64,000 nt of DNA, taken from contig DUAT01000078.1 of NCBI GenBank assembly GCA_012960755.1, forward strand, positions 186,001 to 250,000. Direction: 5' to 3'. Both the position numbers and the translations under genes were made by a program. This document shows, one piece after another, positions 54,390 through 63,339 of the stretch (positions are counted from its first letter, which is position 1; every line of letters begins with the position of its first letter). The notes under the pieces were generated by a model. It made no database searches and was not told the DNA's origin. It saw nothing but the letters and a program-made list of their open reading frames with translations. This DNA is from Gammaproteobacteria bacterium (lineage in GTDB: Bacteria; Pseudomonadota; Gammaproteobacteria; Pseudomonadales; Azotimanducaceae_A).

Positions 54390-54545
54390 ATGAGAGAGAA
54401 GATAAAACTGGTTTCGTCTGCAGGTACGGGGCACTACTACACCACAACCAAGAACAAGCGGACTATGCCTGACAAGCTGGAGATCAAGAAATTCGATCCG
54501 GTTATACGAAAGCATGTCATTTACAAAGAGTCCAAGATTAAATAG
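54390..54545 (+). CDS. rpmG: 50S ribosomal protein L33
   Basis: This 51-residue ribosomal protein starts [20 protein letters not shown] and continues [17 protein letters not shown], the typical zinc-free L33 form. A good GAGGGAAA lies upstream of the ATG. It is followed directly by a 27-bp tandem repeat array, where in E. coli mutM would follow. Confidence 0.97.
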   Translation: MREKIKLVSSAGTGHYYTTTKNKRTMPDKLEIKKFDPVIRKHVIYKESKIK

Positions 54546-54560
54546 TCGTTCGTAATGTTG

Positions 54561-54653
54561 CTCAAGGCTGTTATTTATTAGAGCAAGCTCAAGGCTGTTA
54601 TTTATTAGAGCAAGCTCAAGGCTGTTATTTATTAGAGCAAGCTCAAGGCTGTT
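54561..54653. repeat. 27-bp tandem repeat (3.4 copies) at the rpmG / hydantoinase 3' ends
   Basis: Three identical 27-bp units start at 54561, 54588 and 54615 (CTCAAGGCTGTTATTTATTA followed by GAGCAAG), then 12 bp of a fourth. Each unit with its preceding bases has TTGCTC and GAGCAA inverted around 17 nt, so each can form a hairpin. The stop codon of the hydantoinase gene (54643-54645) lies in the last partial unit. Confidence 0.9.
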
Positions 54654-56613
54654 CCAACAGCAAATTTCCGTACTTATCAGCTGAGACCTGCCAACCAGGT
54701 TTGATGTAGGTGGTTGCATGGTCTTCCAGTATCAAAGCAGGGCCCTGGAGTTGCGAATCAGTGACGAGAGAAGATCTCTGGTAAATCTTGATTCCGTTGT
54801 GTGTTCCTGTTGGATTCGCTGATAGTGTTTGGGGCAGGGGCTTCCAGTCTGGTAGTCTAATTTCGTCTCGCCGCGCCTCAACATGGACTCGATAGTTCAA
54901 CAGTTCCACCGGGAGGTCCATATGATGGCCATATTGTTGTTCGTGGGCCGTATGGAATGATGCTTCGGTCTTCAACAGGCTTCCTTCGTAAGGCAGGTTA
55001 ATTGTATAGGTCTGACCACGATAGCGGAGATCAAGGCTGCGCATCAGCACTGTTTCGCTGACATTCTCTTTTTTGAGCTCTTCATTCGCCTGCTGTTCAA
55101 TCATACTGAACAGATCGTCGATAACGGTATCATTCAAGTCTTTAACCAATCGCTGGTAAGTACGAACCAGTTCCCGCCCCGGTTTGGTTGTCAGCATACC
55201 CAGGGCTGACAGGACACCGGCATGGATTGGTACAATGGCCGATTTCATCTCCAGGGATTCGGCGAGATCGCACAGATGTAACCCTCCGGCTCCCCCAAAG
55301 CAGGCGAGGCTGAATTCTCTGGGGTCGTGTCCACGTTGAACAGAGATTACCCTGAGCGCCTGGGTCATATGTTCGTTTGCAAGGTTGATAATACCCAGCG
55401 CAACCTGATCAACAGAAGTAGACAGTGCTTCTGCCAGGGGTGCGAGTGCTTCCAATGCCGCGCCGCGATTGAGAGCCAAGCGGCCTGCCAGAAGTGGATC
55501 GGGTCCCAGACGACCCAGGATCAGGTTTGCATCGGTGACTGTTGCCTGGGTACCTCCCTGACCGTAACAGGCGGGGCCAGGTTTTGCGCCAGCTGACTGT
55601 GGACCGACCTGGAGTAATCCGCCAGAATCAATAGTGGCGATCGAACCGCCACCGGCGCCGATTGTGTGGATGTCCGCCATGGGCACACTCACGGGATAAC
55701 CTCCAATGCGACCGCTGTTGGTAAGCTTGAAACGATGCTCAATGAGAGCGACATCGGACGAGGTACCACCCATATCAAACGTGATGAGCTTGTCCTTTCG
55801 CAGCAATTGCCCGATATATTGCGCTGCTACCAGCCCACCAGCCGGACCTGAGAGCAAAAGGTTAACGGCGCGGGTCGATGCCAGTGTTGCGTCAATGGTT
55901 AACCCAGATGATTGCATGATCGACAGGGGCGCAGGTTCGACATGGTGCCGCAGGGACATCATGTAGTCCCTGATAATTGGCCCGATCCAGGCATTCAACC
56001 AGGTAGTCATGCCACGTTCATACTCACGATATTCCGGCAGAACGGTCGATGATCGTGAGACGAAATAATCATCCTCGAATAGTTGTTCCAGGGCCTGCTC
56101 GTGGGTTGGGGACAAAAACGAAAACAGCAAATTAATTGCAACAGATTCGGGTGCGAGAGCGTCTACCCTTGCTTTTAGTGAGTCGAGCTCTCCTGGTTCG
56201 AAGTCGCTGATTTCTTCTCCGCTGGCGTTCGTCCGGGCTGATACTTCCAGCATCAACTCGGCACCGAACGGACTTTCAACAGGGGTAGGTGTGAGATTGT
56301 AAAGTTGCTGCCGGGTTTGGCGACCAATGGTAAGAACGTCCTTCAGGCCCTGGTTGGTAATGTAAACTGTTTTGACACCTTTACCTTCCAGGGTGGCATT
56401 GGTCGCGACAGTGGTACCGTGGATGATGGCAATCCCCCCCTTCGACAACTCCGAGGAGAGGCCCATCTCCTTGATGCCTTGTAGAACAGCCTGCTGAGGG
56501 AAGTCGGGAGTCGATAGCACCTTGTGGACAACGAGCCCGGATTCGCTGAGATAAACGAAATCGGTAAATGTACCGCCAGTGTCCACACCCAGGAATTTGA
56601 TCCTCATGGTCAC
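54643..56613 (-). CDS. Hydantoinase/oxoprolinase family protein (HyuA-like)
   Basis: This 656-residue ASKHA-fold protein resembles N-methylhydantoinase A and 5-oxoprolinase A chains, ATP-dependent ring-opening amidohydrolases. Signatures are GVDTGGTFTDFVYL (residues 8-21), IIHGTTVATNATLEGKG, FDMGGTSSDVALIE, TIGAGGGSIA and ACFGGAGGLHLCDLAE. The usual partner (HyuB) is not in the window, so the gene is an orphan and the substrate cannot be told. It is inserted between rpmG and mutM, on the opposite strand. Its last residues are in the repeat array. Confidence 0.88.
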   Translation of the reverse strand: MTMRIKFLGVDTGGTFTDFVYLSESGLVVHKVLSTPDFPQQAVLQGIKEMGLSSELSKGGIAIIHGTTVATNATLEGKGVKTVYITNQGLKDVLTIGRQTRQQLYNLTPTPVESPFGAELMLEVSARTNASGEEISDFEPGELDSLKARVDALAPESVAINLLFSFLSPTHEQALEQLFEDDYFVSRSSTVLPEYREYERGMTTWLNAWIGPIIRDYMMSLRHHVEPAPLSIMQSSGLTIDATLASTRAVNLLLSGPAGGLVAAQYIGQLLRKDKLITFDMGGTSSDVALIEHRFKLTNSGRIGGYPVSVPMADIHTIGAGGGSIATIDSGGLLQVGPQSAGAKPGPACYGQGGTQATVTDANLILGRLGPDPLLAGRLALNRGAALEALAPLAEALSTSVDQVALGIINLANEHMTQALRVISVQRGHDPREFSLACFGGAGGLHLCDLAESLEMKSAIVPIHAGVLSALGMLTTKPGRELVRTYQRLVKDLNDTVIDDLFSMIEQQANEELKKENVSETVLMRSLDLRYRGQTYTINLPYEGSLLKTEASFHTAHEQQYGHHMDLPVELLNYRVHVEARRDEIRLPDWKPLPQTLSANPTGTHNGIKIYQRSSLVTDSQLQGPALILEDHATTYIKPGWQVSADKYGNLLLEQP

Positions 56614-56690
56614 AACCGTAGCTCACTCATTTGAAAAATACCAATGCCGTAGCTGTTACCATGGTTATAAATCTGCTGTGTAAATTTTCA

Positions 56691-57503
56691 ATGCCAGAAC
56701 TTCCTGAAGTAGAAACCACCAGACGAGGAATTGAGCCACATATTGTGGGACGACGGGTAAAACTGGTCCTCGTTCGCCAACCCAGGCTGAGATGGCCCGT
56801 ATCTGTTGAACTGGCCCAGGCGCTTACCGGGCAGGTGATAGAGTCAGTCGGCCGTCGCGGAAAATATCTGCTGATTGGAACCCAGGCTGGCAGGGTGATG
56901 ATTCATCTGGGGATGTCCGGTAACTTACGAATTCTCCCGGCTACCGCTGTGGTTGAGAAGCACGATCATGTGGACTTTGTTCTTGAGGATCACACGCTGC
57001 TCCGTTATCACGACCCGCGACGCTTTGGCTCAATTTTCTGGCTACCTCAGAGTGACGGCCACAAATTAATTGACAATTTAGGCCCGGAGCCGCTGGAAGA
57101 GGACTTTAATCCGGACTATCTGTATTTTGAGTCCCGGGGTAAAAAAGTTGCCGTCAAACTGCTGGTTATGAATAGCCACATTGTTGTTGGGGTTGGGAAC
57201 ATCTATGCCAACGAAGCCCTGTTCCAGTCGGGAATTCGACCGGATCGGCCCGCGGGTAGTATTTCCAGGGATCGATACCGGAAATTGGTGTCAGCCATCA
57301 AGAACATTCTTGCTCGAGCCATTAGATCCGGTGGCACCACGTTAAAAGATTTCGTCCGTGAGGATGGCCAGCCTGGGTATTTCAGTCAGTCCCTTGCGGT
57401 GTACGGTCGTGCCGGACAAGCCTGTATTAACTGCCAGCGATCCTTGAAGGAAGCGAGGTTAGGACAACGTACCACCGTATTCTGTACCCGGTGCCAGCGC
57501 TAG
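56691..57503 (+). CDS. mutM: Formamidopyrimidine-DNA glycosylase
   Basis: This 270-residue repair enzyme removes 8-oxoguanine and Fapy lesions. The start MPELPEVETTRRGI exposes the catalytic N-terminal Pro and Glu, which decides the start at 56691; an in-frame ATG 60 bp upstream would bury them. The lesion and backbone binding region has NIYANEALFQSGIRPD. The zinc finger is CINCQRSLKEARLGQRTTVF plus the CTRC pair at the C-terminus. Confidence 0.96.
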   Translation: MPELPEVETTRRGIEPHIVGRRVKLVLVRQPRLRWPVSVELAQALTGQVIESVGRRGKYLLIGTQAGRVMIHLGMSGNLRILPATAVVEKHDHVDFVLEDHTLLRYHDPRRFGSIFWLPQSDGHKLIDNLGPEPLEEDFNPDYLYFESRGKKVAVKLLVMNSHIVVGVGNIYANEALFQSGIRPDRPAGSISRDRYRKLVSAIKNILARAIRSGGTTLKDFVREDGQPGYFSQSLAVYGRAGQACINCQRSLKEARLGQRTTVFCTRCQR

Positions 57504-57634
57504 GAGGCTCTACCAGGTATCGAGCTCAGCGGGTGTATTGCCCTCTTCAGCGGAAACTATTTGAATTCCCCGGTAAATACGCTTAGGCTTGCGGCGTATT
57601 GATATGTAATCTCTTTATAATTAAGAAGTTAGCT

Positions 57635-57662
57635 TTGATATTTAATGCGAAATTTATATAAA
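57635..57662 (+). promoter_or_regulatory. Candidate sigma-70 promoter of the small exported protein gene
   Basis: TTGATA (57635-57640) and TATAAA (57657-57662) are 16 bp apart in an AT-rich stretch. A 7-bp perfect inverted repeat, ACTCTTC/GAAGAGT (57672-57701), lies directly downstream and would be in the 5' leader. The remaining 130 bp after mutM show nothing else. Confidence 0.45.
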
Positions 57663-57740
57663 ATGCAGGACACTCTTCGATCTGGCGCACGCCTGAAGAG
57701 TACCTAACAATTTAGCATTGTGACGACAGGAGTCGAGGTT

Positions 57741-58052
57741 ATGAAAAACCAACTGTTAACGTTTCTACTCGTTACTCTATTGGGGGTGTTCTCCGCTACA
57801 GCACAAGCTGGGCGCGTCGAAGAGAATCCGGGTGGATTTGTAATGGCGGGTGATTTGCTGGTTGCGCGACCGATTGGGCTGGTCGTTTTTGCCCTTGGGT
57901 CGGTTGCTTTTGTAGTCAGCCTGCCGTTCTCGGCACTAGGGGGAAATATTGGCGATGCGGGTAAGACCCTGGTGGTTGCTCCGGCGAGAGAAGTGTTCGT
58001 CCGATGCCTTGGTTGTCGCAGTACCGGTAGAAAAGCGAAAATCAGTAACTAG
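57741..58052 (+). CDS. Small exported protein of unknown function
   Basis: This 103-residue protein has a clear signal peptide (KNQLLTFLLVTLLGVFSATAQA, cut expected near residue 23), then a hydrophobic hairpin-like stretch (VARPIGLVVFALGSVAFVVS). It ends with GGNIGDAGKTLVVAPAREVF and a Cys pair RCLGC. I recall similar proteins with an LGGNxGxAGxxLVxxPAR pattern in many gammaproteobacteria, but no function. The ATG at 57741 follows AGGAGTCGAGG. The TAG stop lies in the first bases of a repeat half copy. Confidence 0.75.
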   Translation: MKNQLLTFLLVTLLGVFSATAQAGRVEENPGGFVMAGDLLVARPIGLVVFALGSVAFVVSLPFSALGGNIGDAGKTLVVAPAREVFVRCLGCRSTGRKAKISN

Positions 58053-58108
58053 TGCTTATCCATAAACAGGTAAATTTCGACTCCAGCATCCTACTTTGCG
58101 TATATTGA
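58049..58108. repeat. Half copy of inverted-repeat element, family B
   Basis: These 60 bp match 48624-48683 at about 55 positions, starting CTAGTGCTTATCCATAAACA. The outermost 15 bp and the right end of the complete element are missing. The copy supplies the TAG stop of the upstream gene and ends 11 bp before the coaD 3' end. Confidence 0.8.
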
Positions 58109-58118
58109 CCCTAACCCT

Positions 58119-58595
58119 TTAAGATATATCCCCGTTCGACAGGGCATCGGCGACCACTGGATGAACGAACTGTGAGATATCACCGCCTAAACTGGCTATT
58201 TGCCGCACCAGCGTAGATGATATGTACGAAAACTTTTCTGAAGGCGCTAAAAATATGGTTTCAAGCCCTGGTTGTAGTGCCCTGTTCATGTTCAGCATCT
58301 GAAATTCATACTCGAAATCAGACATGGTGCGGATGCCCTTCAGGATGACGCCCGCGCCTACTTCACGCGCAAAATCAACGGTCAGTTTTTCGAATCCCAT
58401 GACCTCGGCATTGTCGATATGCAACAAAGCCTGATTGGCCAGATCGATTCGCAGCTTTAAATCACCTGGACTCTTGTGTGGGCTAGTGGCAATTCCGAGG
58501 ATTACGCTGTCAAAAATCAGTGCCGCTCGCTCAACCAGGTCGGCATGTCCATTGTGGATGGGGTTAAACGTGCCAGGATATAATACTGTTGTCAT
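58119..58595 (-). CDS. coaD: Phosphopantetheine adenylyltransferase
   Basis: This 158-residue enzyme makes dephospho-CoA. The nucleotidyltransferase motif is [15 protein letters not shown] (residues 7-21). The second motif is [18 protein letters not shown]. The length equals E. coli (159). It is downstream of rsmD on the same strand. In E. coli it neighbours mutM. Confidence 0.95.
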   Translation of the reverse strand: MTTVLYPGTFNPIHNGHADLVERAALIFDSVILGIATSPHKSPGDLKLRIDLANQALLHIDNAEVMGFEKLTVDFAREVGAGVILKGIRTMSDFEYEFQMLNMNRALQPGLETIFLAPSEKFSYISSTLVRQIASLGGDISQFVHPVVADALSNGDIS

Positions 58596-58658
58596 TGCTC
58601 ATGCTTCGTGATTCGTCGAGGCGCCAATCATACATGACCCGCAGTTTACTGCCACTCT

Positions 58659-59258
58659 TCAGCCGCTGTCTCGAGTTGGCTTGTGGTCTGCCTGGCGGCA
58701 AAGGCAATAGTGAACATTTGAGGCTTGTTTACTCCGCAGAATTTCCCATGCAATGGGTAAATCATGCCTGGACAATTCCCTGGGAGTTTCTATATAAACG
58801 AGACCATCGTTTTTCAACAGCCGCCGATTGGAAACAATAGGTAGAACGACGGCCAATTCATCGCCAGCAAAAGGTGGATCCAGGAAAATGATGTCCCAGG
58901 CGGCCTGGGACTGTTGTTCGATCCAGACCCCAGCGTCTGCCTGGATGCATTGATAACGTGTTGTGCTGGCGTCAAGTGCTCGCAAGCTGTTTCGGATCCC
59001 TTGAGTTGTTGACGAGGACTGATCGACAATGGTGACATGTTCAGCGCCCCTTGAGAGAGCTTCGATGCTGAGAATACCACTTCCCGCATAGAGCTCCAGG
59101 CAATGGGCACCCTGAATATGCGGCTGTAGCCAATTAAACAGGGTTTCCCTGACTCTGTCAGGGGTTGGCCTGATAGCGCCATCGTTTGTGAATGCGACCT
59201 TGCGGCTGCGCCAATGACCGCCAATGATGCGGATTGTTCCTTTATCTTTACTGGCCAT
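58659..59258 (-). CDS. rsmD: 16S rRNA (guanine(966)-N(2))-methyltransferase RsmD
   Basis: This 199-residue methyltransferase starts with the family pattern RIIGGHWRSRKVAF, followed by PTPDRVRETLFNWL. The SAM site is LELYAGSGILSIEALSRGA and the catalytic motif IV is FLDPPF. The ATG at 59258 is chosen because the conserved sequence begins there; the open frame continues 72 bp upstream without conservation. It is divergent from ftsY, as in E. coli. Confidence 0.94.
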   Translation of the reverse strand: MASKDKGTIRIIGGHWRSRKVAFTNDGAIRPTPDRVRETLFNWLQPHIQGAHCLELYAGSGILSIEALSRGAEHVTIVDQSSSTTQGIRNSLRALDASTTRYQCIQADAGVWIEQQSQAAWDIIFLDPPFAGDELAVVLPIVSNRRLLKNDGLVYIETPRELSRHDLPIAWEILRSKQASNVHYCLCRQADHKPTRDSG

Positions 59259-59498
59259 ATTGGGGTTTTGCTGAATCGTACCTTGGAACAGGAATATGTC
59301 GTAATGTAACCCGATATGGGTACAAACCAAATGTTAACTGCAGACATCTAGCCTGGATAATTCGTGAAGGGACCCGCCCTAAAACCGATCAGGCGCAGAC
59401 TGTAGTTTCAGATGGAAGTGTTTTACACAGTAACTCGTTGATATAAATGATGTTAACAATGTCCCGTGCCGCCTTCATGAATTATCCGGGCTAATGCT

Positions 59499-59546
59499 AG
59501 GAGGCTGCTACTTATCGCTACGGTTTCTATTCTCGGCCAGCCTCCT
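59499..59546. other. Stem-loop in the rsmD-ftsY gap
   Basis: AGGAGGCTG (59499-59507) and CAGCCTCCT (59538-59546) are perfectly inverted around 30 nt. This is the only clear structure in the 471-bp non-coding stretch between rsmD and ftsY. The left arm contains AGGAGG, but no convincing reading frame follows it. Confidence 0.35.
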
Positions 59547-59729
59547 GGTTGGTTTCTCAAGACAAACTGTTCCAGAGACAAGAAGTAAAAAGGCCAAAAC
59601 CGAAAGAATCTTTGCGGCCGTGGATGAATCACACGATAATTCATACAAGGACAGTCCGGGGCGTCAATCTGCACCCCGGTTTGTTCTGGTGAGTATAGGT
59701 TATTGGCGAGACAGTCAGGTGTGGTGCAT

Positions 59730-60671
59730 ATGAAAGAAAAAGAGCCCGAGGATAGAACCGGTTTCTTTTCACGAGTCAAAACAGGTTTGTCACGCACACG
59801 ATCCAGGTTATCGGATGGTGTTGGGCGAGTGTTCCTTGGCGAGAAAACGATTGATGAGGAACTCTTTGAGGAACTCGAGACGATGTTGATTACCTCGGAT
59901 GTCGGGGTCGAGGCGACAGACCAGATCATGAAGTCCCTGACGCAAAAGGTCGCGCGGAAAGAGTTGTCGAATACTGAAGCGCTGCTTACTCATCTCAAAG
60001 AACAGCTGACTCTGTTGTTACAAGCTGTTGAGCGTCCGCTGGAGATTCCAGACAGTGAAAATCCGTTTGTAATCTTAATGGTTGGTGTCAATGGCGCCGG
60101 AAAAACCACAACCATCGGCAAGCTGGCCAAGCGTCTTCAGCGATCTGGTAAATCAGTGCTGCTTGCAGCTGGAGATACTTACCGTGCCGCTGCGGTAGAA
60201 CAGCTCAAGGTCTGGGGGGAGCGCAACAATGTACCCGTTGTGGCGCAAGGTAATGGAGCCGATAGCGCGTCGGTCATTTACGATGCCCTGGCAGCGGCCA
60301 AAGCACGAAATATTGATGTTCTTATTGCCGACACAGCAGGGCGACTTCAGAGTAAAGCAAACCTGATGGAGGAGCTGAGCAAGATTCGTCGTGTGTTAGC
60401 CAAGTTTGACGCCACTGCGCCACATGAAGTGATGCTGGTTCTGGATGCCGGGACAGGACAGAATGCAATATCGCAGGCTACGCAGTTTTCTGAAACCGTT
60501 GAAGTCTCGGGACTAACGCTCTCAAAACTGGATGGAACAGCGAAAGGTGGGGTAATCTTTGCAATTGCCAAGCAATTGGAACTGCCCATTCGATTCATAG
60601 GGGTAGGCGAACAAATTGATGATTTACAACCGTTCGTTGCGAGGGAATTTGTTCAGGCGCTTTTTGATTAG
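59730..60671 (+). CDS. ftsY: Signal recognition particle receptor FtsY
   Basis: This 313-residue SRP GTPase brings ribosome-nascent chains to the membrane. The N domain starts about residue 12 (FFSRVKTGLSRTRSRL). The G domain has GVNGAGKTTTIGKLA (about 113-127), DTAGRLQSKANLMEEL, and TKLD-type SKLDGTAKGG. The long acidic A domain of E. coli FtsY (497 aa) is nearly absent. The start is uncertain: ATG 59730 has only a weak ribosome site, and an in-frame TTG lies at 59703. It heads ftsY-ftsE-ftsX-rpoH, the standard order. Confidence 0.94.
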   Translation: MKEKEPEDRTGFFSRVKTGLSRTRSRLSDGVGRVFLGEKTIDEELFEELETMLITSDVGVEATDQIMKSLTQKVARKELSNTEALLTHLKEQLTLLLQAVERPLEIPDSENPFVILMVGVNGAGKTTTIGKLAKRLQRSGKSVLLAAGDTYRAAAVEQLKVWGERNNVPVVAQGNGADSASVIYDALAAAKARNIDVLIADTAGRLQSKANLMEELSKIRRVLAKFDATAPHEVMLVLDAGTGQNAISQATQFSETVEVSGLTLSKLDGTAKGGVIFAIAKQLELPIRFIGVGEQIDDLQPFVAREFVQALFD

Positions 60672-60705
60672 CGCCCTAATTTTTTAAAGGTGATGACCAA
60701 ATTCA

Positions 60706-61359
60706 ATGATAAAGTTTGATCAGGTAAGCAAACGCTATGCAGGTGGGAAGGAAGCTTTGTCAGGCATCAATCTTGAACTTGCCGATGCGGAGATGGCCTT
60801 TTTAACAGGCCATTCCGGCGCTGGTAAAAGCACCCTGATGAAGTTGATCATTATGATGGAGAGGCCAAGCCAGGGTCAGGTGTTCGTCGATGGGGCAAAT
60901 CTAAACCGCCTCGGGCGCCGCGACATACCGGGAATACGCCGCAATGTGGGTGTTGTATTCCAGAATCACCAGTTACTGTTTGATCGCACCGTGTACGACA
61001 ATGTTGCACTGCCTCTAACAATAGCGGGGTACCAGTCTCGAGAGATTGGGCGCAGGGTTCGCGCTGCTCTATCAAAGGTAGGACTTGAATCAAAGGAAAA
61101 ACAGTTCCCTGTCGCATTGTCAGGCGGCGAACAGCAAAGGGTGGGAATCGCGCGAGCAGTAGTTAACAAACCCCTGTTGTTGTTGGCCGATGAGCCGACC
61201 GGAAACCTGGACCCGGAACTCTCGCAGGAAATCATGAACCTTTTCAGTCAGTTTAACCAGGTGGGTGTGACCGTGATGATAGCGACCCATGATCTCGATC
61301 TTGTGCGGAAGATGGGCCATCGACAGATTGTCCTTTCCAAAGGCAGGTTGGTAGCTTAA
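60706..61359 (+). CDS. ftsE: Cell division ATP-binding protein FtsE
   Basis: This 217-residue ABC ATPase works with FtsX to activate septal peptidoglycan hydrolases through EnvC. Walker A is GHSGAGKSTLMKL, the signature is LSGGEQQRVGIARA and Walker B is LLLADEPTGNLD. The length is close to E. coli (222). Its stop overlaps the ftsX start (TAATG). Confidence 0.96.
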   Translation: MIKFDQVSKRYAGGKEALSGINLELADAEMAFLTGHSGAGKSTLMKLIIMMERPSQGQVFVDGANLNRLGRRDIPGIRRNVGVVFQNHQLLFDRTVYDNVALPLTIAGYQSREIGRRVRAALSKVGLESKEKQFPVALSGGEQQRVGIARAVVNKPLLLLADEPTGNLDPELSQEIMNLFSQFNQVGVTVMIATHDLDLVRKMGHRQIVLSKGRLVA

Positions 61360-62369
61360 TGTCAGGCGCGACGAACCGGACAACCCCCCCCAGGACAGTG
61401 ACAAGGCCCAGACCAAAAAGCACCGGGGCAAGCGCTCACTCACTTGGAATGCTTGGGAAAATGGGCGCTTATCTTAAGCACCATCGGCAGGTTGGTTTTG
61501 AAACCCTGAGAAATTTGTTTTCGACGTTGTTGACCAGCTTAATGACCTGGATGGTGATCGGCATTGCGTTGGCCCTGCCCGCCATGCTCTATATTTTGCT
61601 AACCAACCTTGGCAATCTGGGTGGAGAGTGGGATGGCAAACCACGGTTGAGTCTGTACCTGAAAGCTGGAACGAGTGAAAAGGCGGGTATTGCCTTGAGT
61701 GAGAATCTGTTCAGCGATCCTGATGTTGCCATGGCCAGCTATATTACATCAGACAGTGCCCTGGCCGAGTTCCAGAAGAATAGTGGCTTTGAAGATGTGC
61801 TGGCGTCCCTGCCGAACAACCCGTTACCGGCAGTGATAGAAATCGAGCTGGAGGCGCTTTCGCCCGCTGAAACCAAACTCAAGGTAACCCAGGTGGAATC
61901 GTGGCCAGAGGTTGAGTCAATTTCGGTCGATCTGGAGTGGATCGAGCGACTGTTTGTGATACTCGCGCTGGGAGAGAGGTTTGTGATGGCTTTATCCATG
62001 TTTCTTGGCCTGGGGGTGCTATTGTCCATCGGGAACACGATTCGCCTCGCGATTGAAAATCGTCGTGCGGAAATAGAGGTGGTGAAACTGGTGGGCGGCA
62101 CCGATGGATTCGTTCGTCGCCCGTTTCTCTATCTTGGATTCTGGTATGGGCTTGGTGGTGCTGTTGGCGCCTGGCTTATGGTTCAGGCAAGTTTGTTGTT
62201 TCTCTCTGAGCCCATTGAACGGTTACTCCTTTCTTACCAGGAAGAGTTCACCTTAATCGGTCTCGGAGCCTCCGAGACCGCAGTTTTACTGGGGATCGGA
62301 TGTATTCTGGGCGTTCTGGGCGCGGCTTTGGCCGTGGGCAGGCATCTACATCGGATTGAACCGCAATAG
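61359..62369 (+). CDS. ftsX: Cell division protein FtsX
   Basis: This 336-residue membrane partner of FtsE has a basic, Pro/Thr-rich cytoplasmic N-tail (about residues 1-45) and TM1 near 65-87. A periplasmic loop (about 90-200) includes SLYLKAGTSEKAG, and three C-terminal helices follow. IRLAIENRRAEIEVVKLVGG is the conserved cytoplasmic coupling region. Gene order and overlap with ftsE support the call. Confidence 0.95.
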   Translation: MSGATNRTTPPRTVTRPRPKSTGASAHSLGMLGKMGAYLKHHRQVGFETLRNLFSTLLTSLMTWMVIGIALALPAMLYILLTNLGNLGGEWDGKPRLSLYLKAGTSEKAGIALSENLFSDPDVAMASYITSDSALAEFQKNSGFEDVLASLPNNPLPAVIEIELEALSPAETKLKVTQVESWPEVESISVDLEWIERLFVILALGERFVMALSMFLGLGVLLSIGNTIRLAIENRRAEIEVVKLVGGTDGFVRRPFLYLGFWYGLGGAVGAWLMVQASLLFLSEPIERLLLSYQEEFTLIGLGASETAVLLGIGCILGVLGAALAVGRHLHRIEPQ

Positions 62370-62441
62370 CCAGCGTGTTGTCCAATTAGCACTTACACGT
62401 AGGGAATGCTAAACTCCGCAGCCCGCCAAATAGAGCAGCCT

Positions 62442-63290
62442 ATGAGCACAGATATCCGACCGATTGACCTTTTGTCCCCAGGGGGAAACTTGGAGGCTTA
62501 TGTTCAGGCGGTTAACGGTATTGCCTTGCTGAGTGTCGAGCAAGAGAAGCAATTGGCAGAAAAATTATTCTATGAAGACGATCTGGATGCTGCACGCCAG
62601 ATGGTTATGGCTCACCTGAGATTCGTGGTCTACGTGGCCCGTTCCTATTCTGGTTACGGTTTGTCCGAGGCAGATCTGATTCAAGAGGGTAATGTTGGCT
62701 TGATGAAAGCGGTTCGACGGTTTAATCCAGAATTTGGTGTGCGTCTGGTTTCGTTCGCCGTTCACTGGATAAAAGCCGAAATGCACGAGTTCATTTTGAA
62801 GAACTGGCGCATTGTGAAGGTGGCAACAACCAAGGCGCAACGCAAATTGTTTTTTAACCTGCGAAGTTCAAAGAAACGCCTGGGATGGATGAACGAACAG
62901 GAAGTAAAGTTTATTGCTGGTGAATTGGGTGTTGAACCGCACCATGTTCGCCAGATGGAGGGTCGGCTCTCTTCCCAGGACGAGGCTTTCGACACATCCG
63001 GTGACGACGACGATGATTTTTTGAGTCCCTCAAGATATCTTGAAGATGCTGAAAGCAATCCTGCCGATATTGTTGAATATCAGCGACAAGTCATGGGTGA
63101 CCAGAAGCAATTACGGGACGCGTTTTCCTTGCTTGACGAAAGGGCGCAGGAAATCCTGCGGCGGCGATGGTTGTCTGACCGTAAGTCAACTTTACATGAA
63201 CTCGCCGGAGAGTTTGGTGTCTCGGCGGAACGCATTCGCCAGCTCGAACAGAATGCAATTAAAAAACTCCGCAAACATATCATTCCATAA
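62442..63290 (+). CDS. rpoH: RNA polymerase heat shock sigma factor (sigma-32)
   Basis: This 282-residue sigma factor directs transcription of heat shock genes. Region 1/2 has [17 protein letters not shown] and [18 protein letters not shown]. The sigma-32-specific box is [17 protein letters not shown]. Region 4 ends [17 protein letters not shown]. The ATG at 62442 fits the start of other RpoH proteins (MS/T...[11 protein letters not shown]). An in-frame ATG at 62406 adds 12 residues and cannot be excluded, since neither has a strong ribosome site. It lies behind ftsX, as in E. coli. Confidence 0.95.
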   Translation: MSTDIRPIDLLSPGGNLEAYVQAVNGIALLSVEQEKQLAEKLFYEDDLDAARQMVMAHLRFVVYVARSYSGYGLSEADLIQEGNVGLMKAVRRFNPEFGVRLVSFAVHWIKAEMHEFILKNWRIVKVATTKAQRKLFFNLRSSKKRLGWMNEQEVKFIAGELGVEPHHVRQMEGRLSSQDEAFDTSGDDDDDFLSPSRYLEDAESNPADIVEYQRQVMGDQKQLRDAFSLLDERAQEILRRRWLSDRKSTLHELAGEFGVSAERIRQLEQNAIKKLRKHIIP

Positions 63291-63339
63291 CCCACCGTTT
63301 CGAAACCCTTCCCGTGAACAAACAGCGTGATCAAATAAC

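Noticed and set aside
54561..54653. 27-bp repeats as a CRISPR array
   Set aside because: The units are directly adjacent without spacers and there are no cas genes in the window, so this is a simple tandem repeat.
59494..59733. 79-codon open frame upstream of ftsY
   Set aside because: It has low complexity similarity to nothing I recognise, overlaps the ftsY start, and lies across the stem-loop. It was not supported as a gene.
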